A stretch of DNA of 64,000 bases. It comes from an uncultured Bacilli bacterium. GTDB lineage: Bacteria; Bacillota_I; Bacilli_A; RF39; UBA660. Positions 36,594-46,488 of the stretch are shown here, one piece after another. The notes beneath the pieces are model-generated. The model worked only from the letters and a program-made list of their open reading frames with translations. It had not been told where the DNA came from and did no database searches. The DNA lies in contig CAKOQK010000002.1 in the NCBI GenBank assembly GCA_934101225.1, positions 1-64,000 of the forward strand, in the 5' to 3' direction. The position numbers and the translations under genes were made by a program. Positions within the stretch are counted from its first letter, which is position 1. The number at the start of each line of letters is the position of its first letter.

Positions 36594-39149
36594 ATGGAAA
36601 AAATAATTCTAGTTGATGGTAATAATTTAATATTTAGAAGTTACTATGCAACAGCTGCAACTGGTAATTTAATGGTTAATAGTAAGAATTATCCTACTAA
36701 TGCCTTATATGGTTTTACCAATATGATTAATAAAATAATAGAAGAAGAAAATCCAACATTTATGGCCGTTGCTTATGATATTGGAAAAAACTTTAGACAT
36801 GATAAATATAAAGAATATAAAGCCGGAAGAAGTGCAACTCCCAATGAATTAATTATTCAGTTAAATAAATCTAAAGAACTACTTGATGCTATGGGAATAA
36901 AACATATAGAATTAGAAAATTATGAAGCAGATGACATTATTGGTACTTTAAGTAAAATGGCTCTTGATGATAAAGACTTTATTGCAACAATTGTTTCTTC
37001 CGATAAGGATTTATTACAATTAATTAATGAAGAAGTTGAAGTAAAATTATTAAAAAGTAAAGATTACATTAGATATACTAAAGAAAAATTTATTGAAGAT
37101 TATGGCATTGATCCCATAAAAATGATTGATTTAAAGGCCTTAATGGGAGATTCTTCTGATAATGTTCCGGGAGTTAAAGGAATAGGTGAAAAAACAGCAC
37201 TTAAATTATTACAACAATATAATTCCTTAGAAGGTATTTATGATTCAATAGATACAATTAAAGGCGCTACTCATGATAAATTAGCAAGTGATAAAGATAC
37301 TGCGTTTTTTTGTAAAGATATTTGTACTATCTGTTTAAATGCTCCAATAAAAGAAAATTTAACTGACTGTAAATATTTAGGACCAAATAATAATAAATTA
37401 ATTGAAATATATAAAGAACTTGAATTTTATTCTTTATTAAAAAAGATGGATTTTAAACAAGAAACTACTAAATCTAATTATAAAATATTAAATAATGTAG
37501 AGGAAATTAATAAAGATAATAAAATATCTTACTACATTGAATGTGATAATGAGAATTATCATAATGCTAAAATATTAGGAATGGGTCTTTATGATGGAAA
37601 AAATTTATTCTATGTTAAACCTGAAATGATTAATGAATGTTTAGATTATTTAAAAGATAATGAAAAATATACCTATGATTTAAAAAAGAATATTAACTTA
37701 CTTAATAACATCAGTTTAAATACTTCTTTTGATCTTATGATAGCTGCTTATTTACTTAACTACCAAATAAAAGAAGATTTAGCAGTTTTAATGAATAAAG
37801 AAGAAATATACATTCCATTTTATAATGAAGTTATTAAAAGTAAAACACACGAAAATGAAGTAACCCTTAAAGCTAAATATATTTTTGATAATAAAGACAG
37901 ATTTATAAATGAATTAACAAATGAAGAAATGATAGATTTATTTAACAAAGTTGAGATGCCTTTAATACCAATTTTAGCTAAAATGGAAATGAATGGAATT
38001 ATATGTGATAAAAATATTTTAGATTCTCTTCAAAAAGATATGGATAAAAATTTAGATGATATAGCTAAAAAAATATATGCAGTATGTGGAGAAGAATTTA
38101 ATATTAATAGTCCTACTCAATTAGGTATTGTCTTATTTGAACATATGAATTTGCCATTTGCTCATAAAAATGCTAAGTCTAAAAGATACAATACTGATGC
38201 AAGTACTATTTTAAAATTATCTAAAACAATTCCCGAATTAAAATTGATAATAGAATATCGTAATTTAGTTAAATTAAATAGTACCTATTTAGAAGGATTA
38301 AAAGATTATATTAGAGAAGACGGCAAAATTCATACAATTTATAAACAAGCTTTAACTAGAACTGGAAGATTATCTAGTTTAGATCCTAATATGCAAAATA
38401 TTCCTTCTAAAAAAGAAGATGGAAAACTTGTTAAAAAAGCATTCTTGCCTGAATATGACTCATTTTTAAGTACTGATTATTCTCAAATTGAATTAAGAGT
38501 ACTTGCTCACTTATCAGGATCAAAAGAATTATTAAATGCCTTCAATAATAATATTGATATTCACAAACAAGTAGCCAGTGATATTTTTGGAGTCCCATTA
38601 GAAGAAGTAACCACATTACAAAGAAGCAAAGCTAAAGCAGTCGTATTTGGAATTGTATATGGAATCAGTAGTTTTGGTTTAAGTGAAAATTTACAAATAA
38701 GACCAACTGAAGCCAAAGAATTAATTGAAAAATTTAATGAAATGTATCCAGGAGTTAAAGAATATATGGATAATGTAGTTAGAGATGCTTATAGTAATGG
38801 TTTTGTAAGAACTTTATTTAATCGTAAAAGAAATATTGAAGAATTAACAAATAAAAATTATATGATAAGACAAGCAGGTGAAAGAATAGCTATGAATACA
38901 CCAATTCAAGGAACAAGTGCAGATATTTTAAAAATGGCTATGATCAAAATTGATGAAGAAATGGCTAAAAATAATTTAAAGTCTAAATTGCTATTACAAG
39001 TACATGATGAATTGATATTTGACTGTATTGATTCTGAAAAAGAAGAATTAACTAAAATAGTTAAAGATGCTATGGAAAATACCGTTAAATTAGATGTAGA
39101 ATTAAAAGCAAGTCTAGATTTTGGATCAACTTGGTATGATACAAAGTAA
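36594..39149 (+). CDS. polA: DNA polymerase I
   Basis: 851 residues; fills gaps and removes Okazaki primers. The N-terminal 5'-3' exonuclease domain is complete (VDGNNLIFRSYY; YEADDIIGTL; SSDKDLLQL; GVKGIGEKTALKLL). The middle 3'-5' exonuclease region lacks the DxE motif (the place reads YYIECDNENYHNAK), so proofreading is probably absent, as in Bacillus. The polymerase domain has DYSQIELRVLAHLSG, the O-helix RSKAKAVVFGIVYGISSFGL, and LLQVHDELIFD. Monocistronic. Confidence 0.96.
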   Translation: MEKIILVDGNNLIFRSYYATAATGNLMVNSKNYPTNALYGFTNMINKIIEEENPTFMAVAYDIGKNFRHDKYKEYKAGRSATPNELIIQLNKSKELLDAMGIKHIELENYEADDIIGTLSKMALDDKDFIATIVSSDKDLLQLINEEVEVKLLKSKDYIRYTKEKFIEDYGIDPIKMIDLKALMGDSSDNVPGVKGIGEKTALKLLQQYNSLEGIYDSIDTIKGATHDKLASDKDTAFFCKDICTICLNAPIKENLTDCKYLGPNNNKLIEIYKELEFYSLLKKMDFKQETTKSNYKILNNVEEINKDNKISYYIECDNENYHNAKILGMGLYDGKNLFYVKPEMINECLDYLKDNEKYTYDLKKNINLLNNISLNTSFDLMIAAYLLNYQIKEDLAVLMNKEEIYIPFYNEVIKSKTHENEVTLKAKYIFDNKDRFINELTNEEMIDLFNKVEMPLIPILAKMEMNGIICDKNILDSLQKDMDKNLDDIAKKIYAVCGEEFNINSPTQLGIVLFEHMNLPFAHKNAKSKRYNTDASTILKLSKTIPELKLIIEYRNLVKLNSTYLEGLKDYIREDGKIHTIYKQALTRTGRLSSLDPNMQNIPSKKEDGKLVKKAFLPEYDSFLSTDYSQIELRVLAHLSGSKELLNAFNNNIDIHKQVASDIFGVPLEEVTTLQRSKAKAVVFGIVYGISSFGLSENLQIRPTEAKELIEKFNEMYPGVKEYMDNVVRDAYSNGFVRTLFNRKRNIEELTNKNYMIRQAGERIAMNTPIQGTSADILKMAMIKIDEEMAKNNLKSKLLLQVHDELIFDCIDSEKEELTKIVKDAMENTVKLDVELKASLDFGSTWYDTK

Positions 39150-39172
39150 ATTAATATATTAATTTATTTTGT

Positions 39173-39250
39173 AACTATAGCCAAAACACATCAAGTGTCT
39201 GAATCTAAATATGCAAATTTCAAAAATGTAAATCAAATGTAAATTGACAC
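39173..39250. promoter_or_regulatory. upstream box pair of surface gene 2
   Basis: AACTATAGC (39173-39181) and TCAAGTGTC (39191-39199). GTGTC is inverted as GACAC (39246-39250) across the -35. It parallels the arrangement at 28679-28738. Confidence 0.5.
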
Positions 39251-39272
39251 GGGGGGGGTAATTTTATATAAT
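39244..39272 (+). promoter_or_regulatory. promoter with poly-G spacer (surface gene 2)
   Basis: TTGACA (39244-39249), 17-bp spacer, TATAAT (39267-39272). The spacer begins C then eight G (39251-39258). Spacer length and G-count equal those at 28733-28761, so both copies appear to be in the same, favourable phase. Confidence 0.85.
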
Positions 39273-39296
39273 TTTACTAGAATAAAGGTGATTTAC

Positions 39297-40853
39297 ATGT
39301 ATAGTAAGGAAGAACAAATAAAAGTGTATGTGATGGTAGGAACAATAATAATACTCCTAGTGATATTCTCAGGAATAACATATGCTTTTTTTAGTGCGAA
39401 TAATAATCAAGGAAGTACGTCTTTAATAGAAGCAACAAGTGGTAAGATGATAATAAGTTATAAAGATGGAACCGGTGATTTATTAGTATCAAAAGATATT
39501 CAGCCAAGTGATAAAATAATAATAGATAAAACATTTACATTAACAGGAACTAATACAACAAGTGGACTTGTTATGCCATATAAAATAGGAATAAAATATA
39601 TAAATGGTTTTAGTAATAGACAATTACATTATTATATTAAAAAAATAGATACTAATTCAAATATAACAAGTAATTTAATAGGAACAAGTAGTCAAACAAT
39701 CCCAGGAAATACAACAGAAACTGGTTACGCAACAGGAATCTTTATAAAAAATAATACTGAAAGTTATTTAGAGTTAGCAAACGGGGAGTTTAAAGCAAAC
39801 ACTTCAAATCAAACAATCACATTTAATTTAAAGATTCAATTTCCAGATACCGGCGAAAATCAAGATAGTGAAAAAGGAGCAAGCTTTACTGGAAACATCG
39901 TCGTAAATTATGAAAAAGAAACAGGAGTAGATTATATAACAAAATTATATAATGGAGACAAAGAAAATAATGGATTATTAATAGATGATACCAAAGATGC
40001 TAATATTAGATTTAGCGGAGCAGATAGTGAAGTAAAAAATTATGTTGAGTTTGGAAATGATAATGAGTTATGGAGAATCGTTGGAATCTTTAATGTCACC
40101 GATTCAAATGGAGTAACAAGTCAAAAAATTAAAATAGTTAGAAATGAATCACTTGGATCATATTCCTGGGATACATCTAATGATAATATAAATGGAAAAA
40201 ATGATTGGACAACTTCAAAGATTAAAGAAGAATTGAATGGTGACTATCTAGATCTAACTTTAACAACTAATAAGACTAACTGGTATAATACTTATTGGGC
40301 ATCAAGTGGGGCTGTATTTAGTCAAACGGGAATATTTGATTACACTAAAGTGATAAAAGCAAAATATCAACAAATGATAAGTAAAAGTGTTTGGAATCTA
40401 GGAGCAAGTAGTTATAGTGGTGCAAATCCATATAATTTATTTACACTTAAACAATATAATGCTGAAAGAGGTAGTGTAACCTATCAAAATAGTAGACCAA
40501 GCCTTTGGACAGGAAAAATAGGACTTATTTATGCTAGTGATTATGGATATGCATCAACTAATCAAGAGTGTCGTAATAATTTAAGAGCAGGTGTTATATA
40601 TACAAATAATACGTATGATTATACAAATGCAAAATGCAAAAATAATAATTGGCTGCAAAAAAATAGCAATTATTGGACTATGTCATCTAGTTCTTCTGAT
40701 AATAGAATGGTTTTTCATGAATATTTAAAAGGAGATATCAATAGTAGTTGGGCAAATACGAATTTAGCAACTTTTCCATCACTTTATCTAACAAGAGGTG
40801 CAAAAATTATTAATGGTGCAGGTACAAGTAATAATCCATATAAACTAGGGTAA
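39297..40853 (+). CDS. putative phase-variable surface protein 2
   Basis: 518 residues from ATG 39297 (AAAGGTG six bases before). Same architecture as the paralogue at 28792: N-terminal anchor (IKVYVMVGTIIILLVIFSGI, then TYAFFS), beta-rich first domain, then GVDYITKLYNGDKENNGLLI through to GAGTSNNPYKLG. The two are nearly identical in long blocks, including a 104-bp identical DNA tract (40455-40558) and a 66-bp one earlier, yet diverge near the C-terminus (NSNYWTMSSSSSDNRMVFHE here). Divergence at the outer end with conserved blocks elsewhere fits antigenic variation by gene conversion. Function unknown. Confidence 0.8.
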   Translation: MYSKEEQIKVYVMVGTIIILLVIFSGITYAFFSANNNQGSTSLIEATSGKMIISYKDGTGDLLVSKDIQPSDKIIIDKTFTLTGTNTTSGLVMPYKIGIKYINGFSNRQLHYYIKKIDTNSNITSNLIGTSSQTIPGNTTETGYATGIFIKNNTESYLELANGEFKANTSNQTITFNLKIQFPDTGENQDSEKGASFTGNIVVNYEKETGVDYITKLYNGDKENNGLLIDDTKDANIRFSGADSEVKNYVEFGNDNELWRIVGIFNVTDSNGVTSQKIKIVRNESLGSYSWDTSNDNINGKNDWTTSKIKEELNGDYLDLTLTTNKTNWYNTYWASSGAVFSQTGIFDYTKVIKAKYQQMISKSVWNLGASSYSGANPYNLFTLKQYNAERGSVTYQNSRPSLWTGKIGLIYASDYGYASTNQECRNNLRAGVIYTNNTYDYTNAKCKNNNWLQKNSNYWTMSSSSSDNRMVFHEYLKGDINSSWANTNLATFPSLYLTRGAKIINGAGTSNNPYKLG

Positions 40854-40881
40854 TTTTAAATTAAATGGCTCTAGTTTTTTT
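40842..40881 (+). terminator. intrinsic terminator
   Basis: AAACTAG (40842-40848) pairs with CTAGTTT (40871-40877) with a T-run to 40881. It starts within the last codons. Confidence 0.65.
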
Positions 40882-40925
40882 CTATTCTTTATTATAAAAT
40901 AAACATGTAGTAGGGAAGTGTAATT

Positions 40926-41744
40926 ATGCCAGAGTTACCAGAAGTTAGAACAGTAGCAAAAGTATTAAAAGAAAAAATAATTGGAAAGAAAATAACAAGT
41001 TATCAAATTAGATATCAAAATATAATAGAAAATGGAAGTTTAAGTTTTGATAATCTAATTAATAAAACAATATTAGATATAACAACTTATGGAAAATATT
41101 TAATATTTAAAATAGATAATCTTTATTTAGTGTCACATCTTAGAATGGAAGGAAAATACTATATTAAAAATATTAAAGCTGAAATAAGCAAACATGAGCA
41201 TATTATATTTATTTTAGATAATAATATTTCTTTAAGGTATCATGATACTAGAAAGTTTGGCCGGATGTTTTTAACTGATGACTTATCTAAGTGTAAGGGA
41301 TTAAATAAACTAGGACTAGAGCCATTTGATAAAAATATTAATAGTGATTATTTATTATCTAAATTTAATAAAAGTAATTTACCAATAAAAGAACTATTGT
41401 TAGATCAAAGTATTATTGCAGGACTTGGAAATATTTATGCCAATGAAGTATTATTTTTAAGTAAAATAAATCCCTTTAAAAAAGGAAAAGATATTACTAA
41501 AAATGAGTGTGATAATATAATTTCTTCATCTAAAGAAATTTTAACCAATGCGATTATTGATGGTGGAACTACTATTAAAAGTTATACTTCAAGTTTAGGA
41601 GTAATAGGACATTATCAAGACAAATTATATGTTCATAAAAGAGATAATATGAATTGTAAAATATGTAATAGTTTAATATTAAAAGATAAGATTGGCGGAA
41701 GAAGTACTTATTATTGTCCTAATTGTCAAAAAGAAAGTAAGTGA
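40926..41744 (+). CDS. mutM: formamidopyrimidine-DNA glycosylase (Fpg/MutM)
   Basis: 272 residues; removes 8-oxoguanine and similar lesions and nicks the strand. The catalytic N-terminal Pro and Glu are in MPELPEVRTV. The conserved Lys of HLRMEGKYY, the helix-two-turn-helix (LLDQSIIAGLGNIYANEVLF) and the C-terminal zinc finger CKICN...CPNCQ are intact. The length is normal. Three bases separate it from the next gene. Confidence 0.96.
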   Translation: MPELPEVRTVAKVLKEKIIGKKITSYQIRYQNIIENGSLSFDNLINKTILDITTYGKYLIFKIDNLYLVSHLRMEGKYYIKNIKAEISKHEHIIFILDNNISLRYHDTRKFGRMFLTDDLSKCKGLNKLGLEPFDKNINSDYLLSKFNKSNLPIKELLLDQSIIAGLGNIYANEVLFLSKINPFKKGKDITKNECDNIISSSKEILTNAIIDGGTTIKSYTSSLGVIGHYQDKLYVHKRDNMNCKICNSLILKDKIGGRSTYYCPNCQKESK

Positions 41745-41747
41745 TTA

Positions 41748-43301
41748 ATGAAAACTAATTGTCAAAAACTAAAAAATATTTTAGAGACATACACTGATAT
41801 TTATATTTTTATAATCTTGTTAATATTTCCTTTTATAGTTAATAAAGATGGATTCTTTCATATTTTAGAATGTAAATGGTATTCATATTTAATTATTGGA
41901 ATGACATATTTAACTCTAAACTTAGTAACGTTATTATATTTTTATATCTTTAAAAAAGTTAATTATTTTAAAAATTATAAATTATCTAAAGTACAATTAT
42001 TTGCCATTTCATTATTAATTATTAATATTATATCTTGCTTATTATCTCCTTATCTAAAAGATTATAATTTACTTATAGGAGTTGGTAGAGGAGAAGGATT
42101 AATAATTACTTCCCTTTATATTCTTTCTTTTTTAAGCATAGCTTTATTTGGCAAATTTAAAAGAAAATATATTTTATATTTTTCGCTTTTATCAATAATT
42201 CATAATGGAATATGTGTGCTTCAATATATTGGCTTTAATCCATTAAATATGTATCAAAATGGGATTGGAACCCATAATGTAAGTTTTATGGGAACAATAG
42301 GTAATATTGATTTTATATCAGCACTTTATTGCATCTTAATACCAGTATCTATTTCATCATATCTTTTTCTTAAAGATAATAGTAAAAAAGAAAATATTAT
42401 TCATTTAACATCAATATTTTTATCATTCTTTATTTTAGGTATTATAAATGTTCAAAGTGGTAAACTAGCCTTATTAATAATGCTTATGTTAACTTTTCCT
42501 TTAATTATCAAAAATAACCAAAGATTAAGTAAATTTCTTATCATATTATCATTAATATTGATGGCATACTGCACCAATATCATATTAAATCCCGAGTATC
42601 ATTACGACATTAATAAACTAGGACTTTATTTTAAATTTAATTATATTGTTATATTGTATTTAATTGTTATTTTTATATTAATTTATTTATCAAAAGTTTT
42701 AAAAAATACTAACTACAATATTTTAAATGATAAAAAGTTAATTAAATATTATTTTATTGGAATATCTATTTGTGGAATATTTGGAATAATTATTATATAT
42801 AATATAAATTTTAGTAGTGGGTTTTTATATGAAATTCATGAATTATTACATTTAAATTTTGATGAAGAATTTGGAACATATAGAATATTCTTATGGAAAA
42901 GAACTTTAAAGTTAGTAAAAGATTATCCTTTAATAGGAACAGGGCCAGATACCTTTGCATTAAGGTTTATGGCAAAGTATACTGAAGATATTAAAGCAAT
43001 TGGCCCTTTAACAATTAATGATACAGCAGCCAATGTTTATTTAACAACTTTAATAAATTTAGGAGTAATTGGTCTTTCTAATTATTTATTATTAATGTTT
43101 TCATTATTAAAAAAAGGATTAAAAGAAATGAATAATTATTCTAAAATATTGTTACTTGCTTTTATTTGTTATCTAATTCAAGATTTTTTTAATCTTTCAG
43201 TTGTAATAGTAAGTCCAATATTTTGGCTATTAATAGGAGTTTTATACATAAGTTTAAATGCTGACAAATTAACTTGTAAAAAAGGAATAAAAACAATATA
43301 A
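41748..43301 (+). CDS. O-antigen ligase/polymerase-like membrane protein
   Basis: 517 residues with about eleven hydrophobic segments. The Wzy_C/O-antigen-ligase signature appears late: GRGEGLIITSLYILSFLSIA, then RIFLWKRTLKLVKDYPLIGT with GPDTFALRFMAKYTE. Proteins of this family join or polymerise surface polysaccharide, or (PglL type) transfer glycans to proteins. The organism appears Gram-positive, so the acceptor may be a wall polymer or the surface protein encoded next. Which of these applies cannot be told from sequence. Confidence 0.8.
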   Translation: MKTNCQKLKNILETYTDIYIFIILLIFPFIVNKDGFFHILECKWYSYLIIGMTYLTLNLVTLLYFYIFKKVNYFKNYKLSKVQLFAISLLIINIISCLLSPYLKDYNLLIGVGRGEGLIITSLYILSFLSIALFGKFKRKYILYFSLLSIIHNGICVLQYIGFNPLNMYQNGIGTHNVSFMGTIGNIDFISALYCILIPVSISSYLFLKDNSKKENIIHLTSIFLSFFILGIINVQSGKLALLIMLMLTFPLIIKNNQRLSKFLIILSLILMAYCTNIILNPEYHYDINKLGLYFKFNYIVILYLIVIFILIYLSKVLKNTNYNILNDKKLIKYYFIGISICGIFGIIIIYNINFSSGFLYEIHELLHLNFDEEFGTYRIFLWKRTLKLVKDYPLIGTGPDTFALRFMAKYTEDIKAIGPLTINDTAANVYLTTLINLGVIGLSNYLLLMFSLLKKGLKEMNNYSKILLLAFICYLIQDFFNLSVVIVSPIFWLLIGVLYISLNADKLTCKKGIKTI

Positions 43302-43329
43302 TTAAATTGTAAAGTAGAGGAGTTTGAAA

Positions 43330-44955
43330 ATGAAAAAAGATAAAATATTAGAATTAGTTATAGGTGGAATTATTATATTCTCTGTAGGGATATTTATAGG
43401 TTATAAATTAAATAGTGGTGCAATAAAAAATATTCAAGGCTATCTATTTAATGCTAGCGGATTTGCAACTGATCCAAATGCGACTGATTGTAACGCAACA
43501 GATAGTAATGCGACTGACAGTAATGCGACTGATAGCAACGCTACTGATTCCAACGCAACAGATAGTAATGCCACTGATTCCAATGCAACTGACAGTAATG
43601 CTACAAGTTCAAATGCATCTATAAATGATAATATTTTAATTTTATCTAGTTTTTATTTAAAAACAACTACTGGTAAAACTGGTGAAAAAATATATGTTAA
43701 TTTACAAACTCAAGGAACAACTAATACTGGTGCATCTGTATCTTTTAAAAGTACAAAGGGATACACCTTTACAACAAGTATTTATTCAATAAATAATAAT
43801 CCTTACATTATAATTCCTAACAATATTCTTCCTGATACTTATAATGTAACAGATTTATTATTAACTGGTTTAAATAGTGATTATACAACATTTACTAAAC
43901 ATTATGGTCAAAATGGTAATTTTAACTATACATTCAGTTCAAAATTAATTATCAGTTCTGAAAATAAAACCAATATAAAATTAAATAGCTTCACTTTAAA
44001 AACTAATAAAGCCAATATATCAGATAAAGTATATTTCGATATTCAAACAAGTGAAAAACTAACTAATTTAAAATTAGAATTAAAAGGAAGTAACAATACA
44101 TTTACTGTCTATGCTGCTTCTTTAAATAATAATCCATATTTTGAAATTCCTTCTAATAGTACTGAAGGAAAATATATACTAACTTCATTAACTTTAATAA
44201 ACAATGATAACACCGTAATATATACAAATAATGGAAATAATGGAACATTAAAATATGTATTTAATTCTTATTTAGAAATAACTAATAATAGTAATAAAAA
44301 ACATGTTTATAATAATGAAGATATTGATACAACTGTTATATCTAAGTTATATGAAAGTGATAAAAATTCTGAAATAGCTATAAATGCTAATGAAAATAGT
44401 TTTATAAGTAGTGAGTTATTTAACATTATAAAAGGAACTAATAGAACTCTTAAAATAAATAATAATGATAATGAATTAATTTTTAAAGGAAATGATATTA
44501 AAGAAGCTAAAACAATTGATGTTAATACTAAAGTTTATTTAACTGAAGTTAACAATAACATTAATGAAATAGTAAAAAAGGGAATTATAATAGATTTTCC
44601 TGATAATGGTTCATTACCTGGAAATGCTTTAGTTAAGATTAAAAATAATGATGATATTAAAAAGGTTTTAGATAGTAAAGTAAACGTTTATTATTATAAT
44701 GATAAAACTAATAAATTTAGATTAATAAGTAGAGGAATAACTTTAACTGAAGATTATTATGAATTTAATATTTCACATACATCTAGTTATGTTTTAACTA
44801 ATGAAGAAATAGATAAAAAATATTTAGAAACAAATGAAAATGTAGTAAATTTCCAAAAAAGTAATAAAGTAAATTTACTTCTAATTGGAGCAGGAGTTTT
44901 AGTTATAATTGGAACAACTTGTCTAATAATTTTTATTAAAAGAAAAAATAAATAA
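43330..44955 (+). CDS. anchored surface protein with NATDS pentapeptide repeats
   Basis: 541 residues from ATG 43330 (AGAGGAG seven bases before). An N-terminal TM (~7-25) is followed by ten tandem five-residue units, NATDC, seven NATDS, NATSS and NAS (~50-98). Two homologous beta domains follow (LSSFYLKTTTGKTGEKIYVN and LNSFTLKTNKANISDKVYFD), then an alpha/beta region, a C-terminal TM (~515-537) and KRKNK. The repeats are coded with varied synonymous codons. The NxT sequons could be glycan acceptors; the neighbouring ligase-like gene makes this worth testing but it is inference. No sortase motif. Function unknown. Confidence 0.85.
   Translation: MKKDKILELVIGGIIIFSVGIFIGYKLNSGAIKNIQGYLFNASGFATDPNATDCNATDSNATDSNATDSNATDSNATDSNATDSNATDSNATSSNASINDNILILSSFYLKTTTGKTGEKIYVNLQTQGTTNTGASVSFKSTKGYTFTTSIYSINNNPYIIIPNNILPDTYNVTDLLLTGLNSDYTTFTKHYGQNGNFNYTFSSKLIISSENKTNIKLNSFTLKTNKANISDKVYFDIQTSEKLTNLKLELKGSNNTFTVYAASLNNNPYFEIPSNSTEGKYILTSLTLINNDNTVIYTNNGNNGTLKYVFNSYLEITNNSNKKHVYNNEDIDTTVISKLYESDKNSEIAINANENSFISSELFNIIKGTNRTLKINNNDNELIFKGNDIKEAKTIDVNTKVYLTEVNNNINEIVKKGIIIDFPDNGSLPGNALVKIKNNDDIKKVLDSKVNVYYYNDKTNKFRLISRGITLTEDYYEFNISHTSSYVLTNEEIDKKYLETNENVVNFQKSNKVNLLLIGAGVLVIIGTTCLIIFIKRKNK
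43477..43620 (+). repeat. 15-bp tandem repeat coding NATDS
   Basis: About ten 15-bp units beginning AAT/AAC-GCN-ACN-GAT-. Third-codon positions vary between units, so the array looks old and kept for its protein sequence rather than newly expanded by slippage. Confidence 0.9.
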
Positions 44956-44985
44956 GAACTGTTAAAATAAACTAACAGTTCTTTT
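44954..44985. terminator. shared terminator between convergent genes
   Basis: AAGAACTGTTA (44954-44964) pairs perfectly with TAACAGTTCTT (44973-44983), followed by a short T-run. It separates the surface protein from the convergent phosphopantetheinyl transferase. Confidence 0.75.
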
Positions 44986-45571
44986 CACATATTGAAATAA
45001 CATAGTTATCATATATAAAAGAATAACATTTAACATTTATATCACTACAATAAATATGATTGTTACTAATTGTAAATTCAACATTTTTAATATCAAATAT
45101 ACTTTTTCCCATCATTTTAATATAAGCTTCTTTTAAAGTATAAATTTCAAATAATCGTTTAAATAGATTATTATCTTCTAATAAAATATATTCTTTTTCT
45201 TTATTACTAGCAAAATAATTAATAGATTTAATATTAGTTTCTCTAATTTTTTCAATATCAATACCTATTTCTTTATCAGAAACAACAGTTATAACATAAT
45301 TAGAAGAATGACTTATATTATAGAATATATTTTTGCTAACAATAAAAGGTTTATTATTTTTATTAAATTTGAATTCTAAGTTATTATAGTTAAGATTATA
45401 ATATTTATTTAATAAGTTACTTAAAAGAATTTCCCCAATAATTGATTGTTTTACTTTAAGTTCATTCTTAAAATTATTAATTCTTTTTTTCTTTTCAATA
45501 TAAATATTATTATAAAAATTATTAATCTCATTATCACTATAATCATTAATATTTTTAATTATATACTTCAT
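44972..45571 (-). CDS. 4'-phosphopantetheinyl transferase, Sfp type
   Basis: 199 residues. It transfers phosphopantetheine from CoA to the Ser of a carrier protein. The two-half Sfp fold is visible: FNISHSSNY-like region (FYNISHSSNYVITVV), the metal motif IGIDIEKIRETN, and FTLKEAYIKMMGKSI with the catalytic Glu/Lys. It lies divergently from the VanW/adenylation/carrier gene group, whose carrier protein (47886) is the obvious substrate. A holo-ACP synthase for fatty acid synthesis would be a different, shorter enzyme. Confidence 0.92.
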   Translation of the reverse strand: MKYIIKNINDYSDNEINNFYNNIYIEKKKRINNFKNELKVKQSIIGEILLSNLLNKYYNLNYNNLEFKFNKNNKPFIVSKNIFYNISHSSNYVITVVSDKEIGIDIEKIRETNIKSINYFASNKEKEYILLEDNNLFKRLFEIYTLKEAYIKMMGKSIFDIKNVEFTISNNHIYCSDINVKCYSFIYDNYVISICEKNC

Positions 45572-45658
45572 AAATATTCACCATAATCACCTATATAATA
45601 TCATTTTTAATATTAATTTGTTATAATTAATTTGAAATTTGAGTAGGAGTATATGATT

Positions 45659-46486
45659 ATGACTAGAAAATTATTTTGCGATATAAGTCCAACATGCTAT
45701 AAAATATCAGTTCAAAAAGAAATTTTATTAAGAAAAACAAAAGATTTATTAAGTAAAGAAAAGATAGCAAAAACAAAAAATAAAGAACCATTACCCAATA
45801 TTGTTAAAAGTCATACTTCGATATTGATAAGAAAATTACATGGAGTAGATATTAAACTTCAAGAAAATAAAGTAACAAATATTAGCCTAGCATGTAATCA
45901 AATAAATGGAATAATTATTCATCCAGGAGAAACTTTTTCATATTGGCAAATGGTGGGAAAACCAACTAAAGAAAAAGGATATAAAGAAGGATTAGTTATT
46001 GGAAGAGATGGGTTTTATGCTGGTACTGGTGGCGGATTATGTCAAATGGCTAACATGATTCATTATTTAGTTTTAAATAGTCCTTTAGAGGTAACTGAAC
46101 TTCATCATCATTCAGATGCTTTATTTCCTGATGACCGAAGAAGAGTACCTTTTGGTACCGGAACCAGTGTTTGTTATAATAATTTAGACTATCGTTTTAA
46201 AAATAATACTGATCAAGATATTCAAATTCTTGTATGGATAGATGGTGGCGAACTTTGCGGTGAACTTAGAAGTAAAAAGGCATTCCCTTGTCGATATAAA
46301 TTAGTTGAAGAAGATCATCATTTTAAAAAAGAAAAAAATAAATATTTTAGAATATCAAAAGTTTATCGTATTGTAATTGATAGATTAACAAATGAAGAGT
46401 TATATAAAGAATTAATTTTAGATAATCATTCAGAAGTAATGTATGATTATGATTTAATTCCTAAAGATGAAATAAGAAGTGAATAA
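45659..46486 (+). CDS. VanW family protein
   Basis: 275 residues from the ATG at 45659 (AGGAG nine bases before; ATG at 45653 is three bases from it). The VanW core is clear: NQINGIIIHPGETFSYWQMV, then GREDG-like IGRDGFYAGTGGGLCQMANM and HHHSDALFPDDRRRVPFGTG. VanW occurs in some vancomycin-resistance clusters, but its biochemical role is not known. No vanHAX genes are here. It is the first gene of a tight group with the adenylating enzyme (two-base gap), which suggests a cell-surface role. Confidence 0.9.
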   Translation: MTRKLFCDISPTCYKISVQKEILLRKTKDLLSKEKIAKTKNKEPLPNIVKSHTSILIRKLHGVDIKLQENKVTNISLACNQINGIIIHPGETFSYWQMVGKPTKEKGYKEGLVIGRDGFYAGTGGGLCQMANMIHYLVLNSPLEVTELHHHSDALFPDDRRRVPFGTGTSVCYNNLDYRFKNNTDQDIQILVWIDGGELCGELRSKKAFPCRYKLVEEDHHFKKEKNKYFRISKVYRIVIDRLTNEELYKELILDNHSEVMYDYDLIPKDEIRSE

Positions 46487-46488
46487 AT

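Noticed and set aside
43477..43620. Tandem repeat considered as CRISPR or slippage VNTR
   Set aside because: Units are contiguous 15-bp codons without spacers, and synonymous changes between units speak against recent slippage.
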